A stretch of DNA of 64,000 bases from Membranipora membranacea (lineage: Eukaryota > Bryozoa > Gymnolaemata > Cheilostomatida > Membraniporidae), in the NCBI GenBank assembly GCA_914767715.1, contig OU612073.1, positions 16,430,001 to 16,494,000 of the forward strand, given 5' to 3'. Below the pieces are notes generated by a model. It was not told the DNA's origin and did no database searches. It was given only the letters and a program-made list of their open reading frames with translations. Position numbers and translations under genes: made by a program. Numbering within the stretch: position 1 is the stretch's first letter; the number at the start of each line of letters is the position of its first letter. Of this stretch, positions 23,190 to 34,610 are shown piece after piece.

Positions 23190-24165
23190 AGCCAGTCTCA
23201 GCAGAGAAAAAATCAATTAAAAAAACTATTATAGCAGTGTAGCCACTATAGCAAAAATCCAATGATGTGAAATTTTGATTTATGCGTTATAGTTATCTAT
23301 GCTTATCTACTTCAGCTTGAACAAGCTCAGGGGGTAAACTCCACACTCTGAAAATCTCCTGTCTGAAAATTTGCCATATGCTCTCTCTGTCTAGCTGGTT
23401 TTTTCAACAATTCATTTTGTGTTACCTAATCTATGGATTCCTACTTACTGTGATTTATCCGTTATTTTATCCCAAAAACGAGCTTTTAGGCTTATTGCCT
23501 TTGTACAGGTTATTTCAAAACATCTGATATATACCAAGGTTGTTACAAAATTCTTTAAACTTCTCTCTTTGCCAGTTATCTTTCTGCCATCTATGGCTAT
23601 GAGATACTGGCTCCAGGTTATATTTGTGAGCAGTTTTCATTTCCCATACATTGCTTACCAATGACATTTAATCTTATGAAAATCAAGACCATATACTTAC
23701 AGTAAAGGGGGGTAATTATCAAAGAAGAAAACAAATTGGTGAAAGATGTAGATGCATAACCTCACTGTAATCTCTTAGAATCCGCGACGACTTAACTCGA
23801 GGCAAACTTAGCCCGAGCCAAACTTTATACATTTACTTTATGCGGTTATACAGATTGTTCACCCATCTATGAGTTTTTCCTTGAGAGCATAATTCCTCAT
23901 CAAATGCAAGTAGGGGAAGGGTGCACAGTGTGACAGAGATGCAACTGAATCATAGGAGTTGAGAAGATCCTATAAACAACATTGTTGTACTGCGTACCAG
24001 ATCTGACTGACTTGATTTGCTTGACACTTTAGATTTAAAAAGAACCCAGACAGAACCTATATGAAGTGTTAACATTACGGCATTGAGAGGTGTTATTGTG
24101 GATGACCTTACAACATTTAACTATGTAGTAGCAAAGGTGTAATCACTGATTATCAGTCCACTTAC
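23190..24165 (-). repeat. 5' region of unit X, duplicated at 47.35-48.06 and 51.0-51.3 kb
   Basis: After LINE A the unit resumes with sequence matching 42.55, 47.35 and (inverted) 30.3-30.5 kb, then the exon 1 remnant (23701-23757). Upstream of it, in minus sense, lies TGTATAAAG (about 23824-23832), a possible TATA box about 70 bp before the ATG. Two copies of a 16-bp GCCAAACTTAGCCC-type repeat are here; unit Y has five. From 23855 it matches 51.0-51.3 kb. Confidence 0.6.
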
Positions 24166-24169
24166 CAGG

Positions 24170-26860
24170 TTTTCTATCGATGACTTGATCAATTTCAATC
24201 AAATTTCAGGTGATAAAATATTGAATAATTGAGGAGCTTGTTGTGATCAGTTTGATATTTTTATTCTTCTAAACTGTCTTTAAAATCAAAACACCATAAA
24301 CGTGTGTTTTCATTTCAATATGCGTTCTGTTGAAGGCAGTGCCTTCTAGCTTCACCTAGAACTAAAGCCCCAAATCGGCCAACTGCAGATAAAATATCTC
24401 CTACTCAAGGGTCATGAGCTGAGCAGTGTGCCAATTTTTAACTCCATTGTATTAATTGGTAACCTCTGCTAATTGGCCGTGCAACCCTTATAAAAGTCAA
24501 ATCCAATCAAACAATGACAGTGGGCAAACACAAAAAAAATGTGAGATTTAAAGATTTAATCAAATGACCCCGACTGACTGTGTTTTAATTTTAAATTTTC
24601 AAATTTTAAAAGATCATTGATTCAGAACAAATTATTTAAATGTAAATAATAATTGATGCATCTGATATATTAATTTGTTGTAGACACAGAACATTTATTG
24701 AGGATATAGTGACACAAGAAACTAATATACACACAAGACAATCACCTAACAAATCACATTCACTTACCATTTCTTATATAAATTATCACTTATATTTTAA
24801 TGTTGGTATACTACTATCACAAAGGAGAAAATTTCTTAGATCTGTGAGAAAATTCAGATTTTGCTGGTACATGCTGGTACGCATGCTATAAAAATGAGTA
24901 ACAAAGAAAACGCGGACACAATTTTACAAAATAGCCATACTACAGTAATGATGTAACAAGAAGTAATTGATTTAAAACAATTATAAGAAATAGGAGGGAG
25001 GTTGGTTCTTTAGGATTCAGTTCAGCATTCATTTCGGTTTTGAATATAATAAGACTTTTTCAGGATATATAATAAACGATGATACACAATAACTGTTAAA
25101 GTGTCCCTCCACTTTCATAACCACTATGAACCATTGAAGAAATTTATCTAGTTGACTTGATATAGCAGTATGAGACCTCCGATATCGAGTCATCTCTATT
25201 CATCTGAGAATCCTCATTCACAAACCAGTACAGTTTACATACAGAAGAGTTTTGGTTGAAGCTGAAGGCCTCACACTCCCCATGATGTTTACTGCAGAAG
25301 TAGGAACATATCTCAGGTGACCTCACCATGTACCCCTTGATCACTGAACCACCACAACCGCCAAGCATAGCTCTCTCATATCTTCTATGGTTCATATGGG
25401 GAGCCTTTGCCACTGTTGAATAATAACGTTGACTTAATACTCAGAATTAAGATGTTTGAATCACAAAAAGCAAAAGTTTTCCCTGGATTAGATAAAACAA
25501 ATTTCCATGTATGACCAGACTTACGAGTATTATACACACTGTTTCTTGCTCTGCCTCCACATATCTGATATCTATCTCCTGAGCATTCATATGAGCATAA
25601 ATTTTCTCTCTGTGCAAGTCCATAAACATCATATGTGGCCCCTCCACAAAAGCATTGTATACCAAATTGTACAGCTGCATATTCATGACCTGCAAGTGAA
25701 CACTATGTGAATTGAATCAACTACGCATAATGAAAGCTCACCATTTATGTATTTTGCATTTATAAAGTACACATTTTTCATATTCACAATCTGTCACAAA
25801 TTGAAGTTTGTCTTCTCAAATTCATAACACGATACATTCAATGCATGGCTAGGTGAGAATCTTTCAAAACAGTACATCAAATTTTAGGTAGATATTATTG
25901 CAATCTTTGATTGTGCATTGGTGGCACTATAGCAATCAAGTCAACTTATTTTCCCACTTAACAATGGCAATCATCATTCTCACTGATTGAACTAAATTGC
26001 TATTACATTTTCCAATTCCACCATAGCATTCGAATGACAGATTTCCCCCCTTCACATTGCAATCATGATTCTCACTGATTGAACAGAACTTGTTATTGCA
26101 TTTTCTAGTTTCCCACCATTGAATACAAATCAAAAAATTTCTTGACCTTGCAATAATTTTTCCACCGACTAAACTAAAATAATTATGAAGCTTTGTTTGT
26201 TTTGAACAGACAAAGTTACCGTGATCAATTATGATCAGCCTGCTTAAATCAAAGTGATTTTCGGTACACACATTGAGTACTCAATTTAGGTCTGGAAGCG
26301 TGTTACTCACCATGTGAATTGCAGTGAGAGAGGCACCTTGGGATAGTCATTGGATACTGATTGTCAATAACATTACTGGGCAAGGCCCTCAAATTAGAAT
26401 CTTTGAAACAGCCCATGTACCTGCCATGTATTGTGACCTTGTCGCCAGTAACATCTAAATATAATCAAGGATTACTTAGTAGATAATATTCATCAACACG
26501 AAGACTCAGAAACAATCACTTTGGAAAACTGAACAAACATGTTTGCAGATCAGTAATGTGGAAAATCTTTACTCAGATGTTTCCAGCTCACAAATGAATT
26601 TGTGGTTATTCCTCTCAAAACTTTATATATTGATTATGAAGCCCTTGCGTACTTCAAGCTCCTAAGCAATAATGTAATTAATTGTAGGAAAAAGAGGTTT
26701 TCAAGGTTTTTATAATGATCTATTTCTAATCTCCATGAGAACTTATAATATGGACTTTATTCCTAGCTACTTGTATCTACAAATACTATATTTGAAGAAA
26801 AATTCATCATGTAGGATAAGTTCATCTATATTGAGGGAAAACTGCTGAAGTTTCTATCCT
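24170..26860 (-). repeat. Segmental duplication, copy 1 (contains gene P)
   Basis: Nearly colinear with 31497-33760 at high identity across exons, introns and 3' flank. The shared left edge is aggttttctatcgatgactt. The main difference is in the intron between the two WSC exons, where the 31.5-kb copy has lost about 500 bp including the splice donor. It is a recent tandem duplication compared with units X, Y and R. Confidence 0.85.
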
Positions 26861-27276
26861 GTGCATACCAAATGAGAGACTCTGCTATATTTATCATAGA
26901 ATGTTGGGTAAAGTAAAAAGGTGCTAACTAGCATTTCAGAGGCTGCAGACATAGACACACAATGACCTAAACCTTTCACAACCACAGTTTCCTCTTTTTT
27001 TATAACAAGAATCCTGATCACATTATCACGAACCAACTGGGCTTGACAATAACTAATATTTACACCAAAGAGGTGTTAGAAAATTGTCACCAGAATTATT
27101 ATTAAACGCAAGATTCTTCAGAAATTGGTTTACAAAACTAATATAATAAACAACACAAGATGAAAGTATTGCAGAGATAATTACTTTCAGAACCATGATC
27201 ACTGCTAGAAGCCCTTATTCTTACCATCAAAATGAAGAGCTATCAGAACGGATGAGAAAGTTAAAAGGAGATTCAT
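25144..27276 (-). CDS. Gene P: secreted WSC-PAN protein (209 aa, intact)
   Basis: Four coding exons on the minus strand: 27225-27276 (signal peptide MNLLLTFSSVLIALHFD), 26311-26454, 25525-25689 and 25144-25412. They total 630 nt including the TAA stop. Every junction is GT-AG and phase 1. Exons 2 and 3 together encode one WSC domain (residues about 30-117) with eight cysteines; landmarks are RYMGCFKDSNLRALP, MTIPRCLSHC, GIQCFCGGATYD and CSGDRYQICGG. Exon 4 encodes a PAN/apple-like domain with six cysteines (MLGGCGGSVIKGYM, EICSYFCSKHHGECEAFSFN, VCKLYWFV). WSC and PAN modules bind carbohydrate or protein ligands in known families, so an extracellular recognition role is plausible but inferred. 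There is no membrane anchor. The start is chosen because it begins a hydrophobic leader in frame with the donor. Confidence 0.9.
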
Positions 27277-27299
27277 ATTCCGCTTTGATGCTAATTTAG

Positions 27300-29640
27300 G
27301 TAAGTTGGGTGCTTACTTTGGTAAGTAAGCAGCTGAGAACTATGAGCAATGAGCTACGCTGCCTTGGGCAGTTGAAATCTTTATGTAAAGAGGAGAGGAC
27401 AGTTCAGATATTCCCTCTCAGAAAGCTGTATCCTCTCAATCCCAGAATCGTATCATCTAGATTCAGAACACTTCTGAGTATTACACTTTTATCGAGACAA
27501 ACGTTATTACCAAGGGATCAATTTTCATTTATGATCAGAAGAAATAATAATTCAGTTTGCACGAAAAAGCGAATATAAATTGATAAAACTGCAACTGAAC
27601 ATACAAAGGATTTTCTCCACTGCCATCCTATGAAAGGAATATTTCCGATAGGAAATGGGAATGAAATTTCATTCATTTTGTTGTAGGTTTCATCATTTTC
27701 ATTTCCATATGTAAGCCTAAATGGTTCAAATCATGAGTCTGAATAAAATCTCCTTGAAACATACATCACATTACATTTCACCTAGGCATTGATTTAGTTC
27801 ACCATTGAAATCGCAATACGCCATCATGTTTTCAGATTAATCTCTTTGTAATGCATCATGTTTTATATTTGCTAGTTTTCGATAAACCAGAACTGATATG
27901 ACGGGATAATTCCGATTCCTAATGTAGAGGCCAAGCACGAGATGCTTTTCATTGCCCGTAACCTCTCTGGTGAGCTCACCTAGGACCTTCAGCATCTTCT
28001 TTGCAGGGTTTCCCAGAGGCAGTTGGCCTGCGGGAGATGGATAAAAAAAGATTGTTTGCTTTGTGTTCCCTTGACAGTGCAGCTCAGTACTTGGGGGCTA
28101 CAGAGTGTTTAATTGGAATGTAATAACTCTAGTCTCAAACTATCTGATGAGCCCCTTTGACAATAAAATAAAAAAAACCTAGGAGTAAGATATTTAAACG
28201 GATTTGAGTGCAGAAAAAATTAATTGAAATAGTAATAATAAAATGCTTTAATATTTCTAAATAATAATGGTCCGTTCTGAGTTCGACCTATTCTGCATCT
28301 GATACAGGCTCCTGCAAAATGTCAATTGACTTAAGCTAATAAATCACAATGGTGCTTTGCTAATGTTTTTGTACATAGTATTCATAACGAATTGACATGC
28401 CGCAGCCATATATGCTACAAAACTTCAGGGGAGCGGAAGAAAGACACATATTTTGATCCAGGTTAAGTTTGATGGCAATGACCATATAATTTCAATCTGA
28501 GCAAAGAGAAAGGGTAACACTGATTTGGCTGTCCTTTCAATACATATGACGTAGACAATCTTAATATATAATTGCCCTATTTGTGGTGGTCCTCTGCTCA
28601 AGGAATTGACTGATTTCATCATCATCAGAAAAAGCTTGTAAAACCAACACTACCAGCCTCTACCCTAAAGTTCTTACCTTTCTAGAGTGTACGCACAATG
28701 TTGTGAAAGTAGCAAGGAGTAGCTGTTACTTCTTGATTATAGTTATAATTGATGGTTATATTTTTCATCATCTCCTACCATCTATAGACTATGCCATGTA
28801 TAGTTTGTGATGGTGATCTAAGATGATGATGTATATGTATAAGATCAAGCTTTACTTCTCAAAGGTCTAACAACCAATGAGAAATAATAAATAATATACA
28901 AATAGAAAGGATAATTGAATAAAAGTCAAATGAGTAAATCGGAGGTACCAAACCGTCACAGTTGATGTTATAAATGGTGATTGTTTTGTTGATAAATGAA
29001 TCAAACCGCATTGCATTTTTACAGGCTAAGTCCCTTATAGTGAAAATTACTTTGGTTCAGTCTGTCTGCTTTTGTGTTACCTGATAATAACGGACTCCAT
29101 ATTTTAGTTGTTTCGGGAAGAAACTCTATTGATTCCTAAATCACGAAATAGAGTGGGCCCCAAATATAATTCACAATAAAATTGGGGATGGGTAAAATAG
29201 GGCTTTTGATTTTCCATCCATTTCCTCAGTTTCACCTCCTATTGATATGAAGATTTCTTGGTAAATATCAGGGAAATTACATGCAATTAGGCAAATAAGC
29301 ACACCCTCAACTGGTTTCGCTCAACACAGGGGCAAAGGACTGTCGTTCAGCCAATTCTTTTATTTTCAAAACTAAACTTTTTAGTTATAGTGTAATGAGG
29401 CATTTGATATGGGTCTAAGTACAAACACAAACTGAAACTTTGTGAATTATCAAATAAAGGTTTTATTGGAAATAATAAAATTGAGCTGTGCCTCATCGAG
29501 TGTCTATTGAATATTCAGCTTTAAGAAGCAAAAAAGGCAACAAATTCTTGTTGATAAATATAGCTGTTGCAAATGAAAAAGCTCAAGTCAGATCATTTAT
29601 GGGAAGAAGAAAGAAATCTACAACACAGGAATATATTGTC
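27300..29640. other. Intergenic sequence without supportable gene
   Basis: This follows the 5' end of gene P in minus sense. No exon with homology to the family and no transposon ends are recognised. Small reading frames here (for example 27309-27578 and 28425-28625) have low-complexity or random composition. The promoter of gene P should lie at about 27280-27500, but no clear TATA motif is seen. Confidence 0.5.
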
Positions 29641-29695
29641 CCGTTACTGCTTACGTAACTGCAGCACATGATGACTTGTTTGACTTGGCATTGAG

Positions 29696-29860
29696 TCAGA
29701 TCTGTCCCTGTGTGATGACCACGGTGAAGCAAACCTCCTGAGGAGTTCCAGCATTGATACTAGAGTTCATGTTTACAACCCAGATTAAGGTACATAATGG
29801 AACTTCTAAGTGGAGGCGGAACCCCTTACACTCCGTGTGCTGTCGAGCCAGAAAAAAGAT
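29696..29860 (-). pseudogene. Isolated PAN exon remnant
   Basis: The C-terminal half of a family PAN exon, open to its stop: RQHTECKGF, then LCTLIWVVNMNSSIN and PQEVCFTVVITQGQI. It corresponds to the last ~55 codons of exon 4 of gene R. The N-terminal half (GGCGGSVI part) is missing. At about 29860 the sequence switches to a segment in opposite orientation to the rest of the array. No other exons accompany it. Confidence 0.82.
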
Positions 29861-31430
29861 TAAGACTTGATTCATCTAACTGAAGACTATTGTATTTCAA
29901 GAGATATCAGATGGAAAAATAAAACCATATTCAAGTTTGAATCTTGTTGTTATTATTTTTATGATCGGTTAGCAAATCCAGACCCTGTGCTTGTTACTCG
30001 TGTCAGTAGTACATTCTTTACAGATTTCCCTTGAAGTTTCCAAGAAAAGATCGTTGACATAATTTCTTTTACTCATCATTTGGGCACAGCTTTTCGATTT
30101 ATTGTATTTGTTGTGGTATTCACATAGAGGCCTCTGACTGCTTACGTGATTGAAGAGCAGAGCGGAACAAAACAGTGGCTTATCATAAAGAAAACCATTC
30201 CTTTTGCAGGTCATTACAGAGCTAGCTAATAGCTCATGTTATCCCAAATTGGGTTTATTTATACTTCAAAATTGATGTACATCTATTTTTAATACAATCC
30301 TTGTGATATTGTGATAGAAAAACAGCTTGGCAGAGAAGACAAATGGTAAATTTTCAGACAGAAGTTTTCAGAGTGTGGGGTTACCCGTTGATCATGTGTA
30401 ACCTGGCTGAGTTAACAATCGTTAAGCGAGTAAAATGCAAAATTTCACATTATTGGATTTCTGTTAAAGTGGCAACTCTGTTATAGACTTCTGGAATAGT
30501 TTTGCTGTGCTGAGACTTGTTAATTAAATCACAGTGGCCATCGACCACATTTATCGTTCAGCCCAAACATTTTCTATAAAAAAAATAATTATAAACTATA
30601 TTGAAATGATTAAAATGAGATTGCAGTTATAAATGAAAGAAATGGGTGTGTTTCAACTTAATTGTGTGCACATTTCAATGTACAATCTGTATGCAATATA
30701 AACAGGAAATTAAGTTTTGAGACTTGTGAAATATTTCTCAGTGTTCATTCGCACTTTTCTTTTCTCAACCATGCTTTCTTCAACCAAACTCAAGGAGTTT
30801 TTTTTTCGTCGATAAACAGGAGCCTCAGGAATAACTTTGTATATTTTTAATTTCCCTTGTTAGATCAATACTCAATCTAATTACATTTTGAAAACGATGA
30901 TACAACTTTTTTGCTCCTTCTGTTACTTTAATTTGAATATGCCGCATAACATGAAGTTGCTCTTTTGGATTTCAGTAAATCTGTGCAACCTCTCATATAA
31001 GTACAATTGTTTTTGATAGATGGTGTTAGATATTTTTAAACAAGTATAATATACATGAATAGATTTTTTATCATGAGTGCGAAAATAACTGTAACAAGAG
31101 GATACCATTATAATTTCAATTATCAAAACTTAAGTGACCATAAAGAGAATAGTTCAGGTTCTGAAACCAATATTGCATGCAGTACAATATTTTACCCTAT
31201 GGTTTGAGGATATGAAGATATTAAGTCAGGGTCATAACATCGTAGATGTTGTGCTGTGTATCATCAATATAGAGCTGCAAACATTTGTGTGTTCAGTTAT
31301 CCAAAGGACTTTCTTCCAAGTCTTTTTTATTCTTTGTATGAATAAGAGTCATTTGATCAATAATTTGTGCCCAAACTCAATCTATCTCTTTGTCTGTTCT
31401 GTGCTGAATTTAATCCTTAATTAACTTTAG
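29860..31430 (+). repeat. Inverted duplicated segment
   Basis: This stretch is the reverse complement of family flank sequence found in direct orientation elsewhere. 29865-30010 matches 51.70-51.87 and 42.83-42.99 kb; 30300-30600 matches 42.45-42.67, 23.2-23.4 and 47.3-47.45 kb; 30850-31130 matches 51.40-51.68 kb. The order is consistent with one inverted block carrying or losing inserts. It contains no family exon. Confidence 0.75.
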
Positions 31431-31496
31431 ATACTTCAAACCAGGATATAATACATGGCAGATACATGGGTTAATTTGAGGATTATTCTAAATCTA

Positions 31497-33760
31497 GGTT
31501 TTCTATCGATGACTTGATCAATTTCAATCAGATTTCAGGTGAGAAAATATTGAATGATTGAGGAGCTTGTTGTGATCTGTTTGATATCAATATTCTTCTA
31601 AACTGTTTTTAAAATCAAAACACCATAAACGTGGGTTTGCATTTCAATATTCGTTCTGTTGAAGGCAGTGCTTTCTAGCCTCACCTAGAACTAAAGCCCC
31701 AAATCGGCTAACTGCAGATAAAAGATCCTCTACTCAAGGGTCATGGGCTGAGCAGTGTGCCATTTTTTAACTGCATTGGATTAATTGGTAACCTCTGCTA
31801 ATTGGCCTTGCAACCCTTATAAAAGTCAAATCCAATCAAACAATGACAGTGGGCAAACACAAAAAAATGTGAGATTTAAAGATTTAATCAAATGACCCCA
31901 ACTGAATGTGTTGTAATTTAAGTTTTCAAATTTAAAAAGATCAAAGATTCAGAACAAATCGTTTTGTTGAAAATAAATATTAATTCATATAATATATTTA
32001 TTTGTGGTAGACACAGAACATTTGTTGAGGATATAGTGACACAAGAAACTAATATGCGTACAAGACAATGACCTAACAAATCACATTCACTTACAATTTC
32101 TAAGATAAATTATCACTTATATTTTAATTTTGGTATACTACTATCACAAAGGAGGAAATTTCTTAGATCTGTGAAAAAAATACAGATTTTGCTGGTACAT
32201 GCTGGTACATACGCATGCTATAAAAATGAGTAACAAAGAAAACACAGACATAATTTTACATAATAGCCATATTACAGCAATGGTGTAACAAGAAGTAATT
32301 GATTTAAAACAATTATAAGAAATAGGAGGGAGGTTGGTTCCTTAGGATTCAGTTCATCATTAATTTCAGTTTTGAATATAATATGGCTTTTTCAGGATAC
32401 ATAATAAACGATGCTACACAATAACTGTTAAAGTGTCCCTCCACTTTCATAACCACTATGAACCATTGAAGAAATTTATCTAGTTTACTTGATATAGCAG
32501 TATGAGACCTCCGATATCGAGTCATCTCTATTCATCTGAGAATTCTCATTCATAAACCAGTACAGTTTACATACAGAAGACTTTTGATTGAAGCTGAAGG
32601 CCTCACACTGCCCATGATGTTTACTGCAGAAGTAGGAACATATCTCAGGTGACCTCACCATGTACCCCTTGATCACTGAACCACCACAACCGCCAAGCAT
32701 AGCTCTCTCATATCTTCTATGGTTCATATGGGGAGCCTTTGCCACTAAATAATAATGTTGACTTAATACTCAGAATTAAGATGTTTGGATAACAAAAAGC
32801 AAAAGTTTTCTCTGGATTAGATAAAACAAATTTCCATGTATGACCAGACTTACGAGTATTATACACACTGTTTCTCTCTCTTCCTCCACATATCTGACAT
32901 TATCTCCTGAGCATTCGTATGAGTATAGATCTTCTCTCTGTGCTAGTCCATAAACATCACATGTGGCATTTCCACAAAAGCATTGTATACCATATTGTAC
33001 AGCTGCATATTCATGACCTGCAAGTGAACACTTTGTGAATTGAATCAACTACGCATAATGAAAGCTCACCATTTATGTATTTTGCATTTATAAAGTACAC
33101 ATTTTTTATATGTGAATTGCAGTGAGAGAGGCACCTGGGGATAGTCATTGGGTACTGATTGTCTATAACATTACTGGACAAGGCCCTCAAACCAGAATTT
33201 TCGAAACAGCCCATGTACCTGCCATGTATTGTGACCTGGTCGCCAGTAACATCTAAATATAATCAAGGATTAATACTAAGTAGATGATACTCATCAACAC
33301 GAAGACTCAGAAACGATTACTTTGGAATACTGATCATGCATGTTGGCAGCTCAGTAATGTGGAAAATCTGAACTCAGAAGTTTCAAGTTTAGAAATTAGT
33401 TTTTGGTACTTGCTCTCAGTCCTTTATATATTGATTATGAAGCCTTTGTTTTCTTCAAGCACCTAAGCTTTGGAGAAAGAAGGTTTCAAGATTTTATGAT
33501 TGATCCATTTCTCATATCCAGAAGAACCGACAATCTGGACTTTATGCTTAGCTCCTTGTATCTATATATAGCATATTTGTTATTTTTGAAGAAAAAGTCA
33601 TCATGTAGGATGTTCATCTGTAATGAGGGAAAAACTGCTGAGGTTTCTATTCTGTGCATACCAAACGCGGGACTGTCCTATATTTGTCATAGAATGTTCG
33701 GTATAGTAAATAAGTGCTAACCAGCATTTCAAAGGCTGCAGACAATGTATGAAATAAATA
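31497..33760 (-). repeat. Segmental duplication, copy 2 (contains pseudogene Q)
   Basis: Partner of 24170-26860. Homology covers the 3' flank, PAN exon, WSC exons and about 500 bp 5' of them, ending near the SINE at 33790. The copy of the gene P signal-peptide exon is not found beyond that point. Confidence 0.85.
32485..33252 (-). pseudogene. Unit Q: near-identical copy of gene P with two disabling lesions
   Basis: PAN exon 32485-32744 is open, with a stop two codons earlier than in gene P. WSC second-half exon 32854-33017 is 164 nt instead of 165: one base is missing just after CSGD, which shifts the frame and destroys QICGG. WSC first-half exon (33252 down to about 33115; RYMGCFENSGLRALS, MTIPRCLSHC) lacks its donor, because a deletion of about 500 bp fused the exon end CACAT to intron sequence. 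No signal-peptide exon is found upstream; a SINE lies at 33790. It is best read as a recently inactivated duplicate, but the 1-nt loss should be excluded as an assembly error. Confidence 0.85.
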
Positions 33761-33789
33761 AAATTGTGATTAAAAAAATGGTCACTCAC

Positions 33790-33996
33790 CACATCCTGGC
33801 AGCGAAATAGTGTGCCTTAAGGGCGAGGCTGCAATGACTGTGCCAATTTGCTCTCAGTTTGTAGGCAGGTCGGAGCACACCTGGGGGTCCAACAACTCCC
33901 AGAAGTCAGTAGACTGCAGTGGGATTCGAACCCACGACTTTCAACACTTGCATGATGAAAGTCCGGCGCTCTAACCACCGAGCCACTTCCTACTGT
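33790..33996 (-). mobile_element. tRNA-derived SINE (full-length copy)
   Basis: On the minus strand it begins gtggctcggtggttagagc (A-box region). The T-arm-like sequence GTGGGTTCGAATCCCAC has a perfect 5-bp stem and a B box. A unique body follows (caggtgtgctccgacctgcc) and a tail region ending cgctgccaggatgtgg. Related copies are at 40253-40385 and 42211-42345. The anticodon arm does not fold as a canonical tRNA and the body continues past the acceptor position, so it is a SINE rather than a tRNA gene. Confidence 0.8.
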
Positions 33997-34376
33997 CTCT
34001 CAACTCCATGGAAAGCATTGGGTAAAACCTTTGTTCAGAAATATACAGATGAAAAAAATACAAAATTATAAGAGCAGTGGCATACTGATCAAGCAACTTC
34101 CACATGATGAAAACAAATTTGCCAGGTGAGTAGCAACTGCTTTTCAAGGTACTTGTCTCTCAGCGAGAAACACGACTAATGCATGATACGTCATGTACAA
34201 TATGTACATCCTAGTAATCATATTTTGTGGCTAAAATAAGTTTTTCGTTCCAGTACATAGCTTTTGACATCAATAGAAAATTTGTGTTATGGAAAAAATG
34301 ATTCAAACTGCTAGATCAGTCAGAAATTGCTGCTCATACTTTGATTAAGGAGGACTGTTTGACAGATGTTACAGGG

Positions 34377-34610
34377 GGTCTTTCAATTAGAAACAGCCAC
34401 AATCGCAACCTGATCGATCGCTCACATGAGCGATACCTGCAAGGCTCTCGCTTTCAGATCACTCAGTGTCTTGATGGAACTATATGCGTTCTGAGTGAGT
34501 GATTTGGGAGCGATTTTGTCTAATTGAAAGACCATGTGAGTGATAACTTTGTGCGATGTGATAGTGATAACTTGCTTTAGATAAGTATCGCTCTTTCTAA
34601 TTGAAAGACC
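34377..34610. mobile_element. 234-bp MITE with ~20-bp TIRs
   Basis: Begins GGTCTTTCAATTAGAAA and ends with the exact complement. A third partial copy of the terminal motif (tctaattgaaagacc) lies inside near 34520. There is no coding capacity and no certain TSD. Confidence 0.65.

Larger units (their letters stand above)
14860..23190 (+). mobile_element. LINE A: non-LTR retrotransposon with HBD-type ORF1 (interrupted by LINE B)
   Basis: A near full-length two-ORF non-LTR element. It has a short 5' UTR (about 14860-14941), ORF1 (14942-16449) and ORF2 (16442-22960, interrupted by LINE B at 18345-22050). The 3' UTR ends in an A-rich tail near 23190. Unit copies at about 30.5 kb (inverted), 42.45 kb and 47.3 kb provide homologous sequence without the element: the left flank ends with actgtatta and the right flank resumes with agtctcagca. 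The 3' UTR carries AGAGGT (23107-23112) and ACCTCT (23161-23166), able to pair shortly before the tail. Frameshifts and stops make it inactive. Exact ends and the TSD could not be fixed. Confidence 0.88.
3597..23757 (-). pseudogene. Unit X: broken signal peptide-WSC-PAN gene swollen by transposons
   Basis: All four exons of the family can be found, and most are damaged. Exon 4 (PAN) runs from 4563 to a TAG at 3597 but is split by a 674-bp insertion. Exon 3 (WSC second half, 5122-5286, 165 nt) is open, but the conserved CGG reads CGR and the family's SGD reads SGY. Exon 2 (WSC first half, 13396-13924) has an in-frame TAA early on, the first cysteine changed to tryptophan (RYIGWYKD), and an insertion of about 385 bp before its conserved end near the donor. 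Exon 1 (23701-23757) has the conserved start MHLHL and a GTAAGT donor but a stop at codon 13 and a shifted phase. The spans between exons hold five delimited transposons. This copy cannot make the family protein. Its exons are real homologs of those in gene R (52520-56971). Confidence 0.85.

Noticed and set aside
33905-33990. tRNA gene
   Set aside because: B box and T-arm are good, but the anticodon arm does not fold canonically and the sequence continues into a SINE body shared with other copies.
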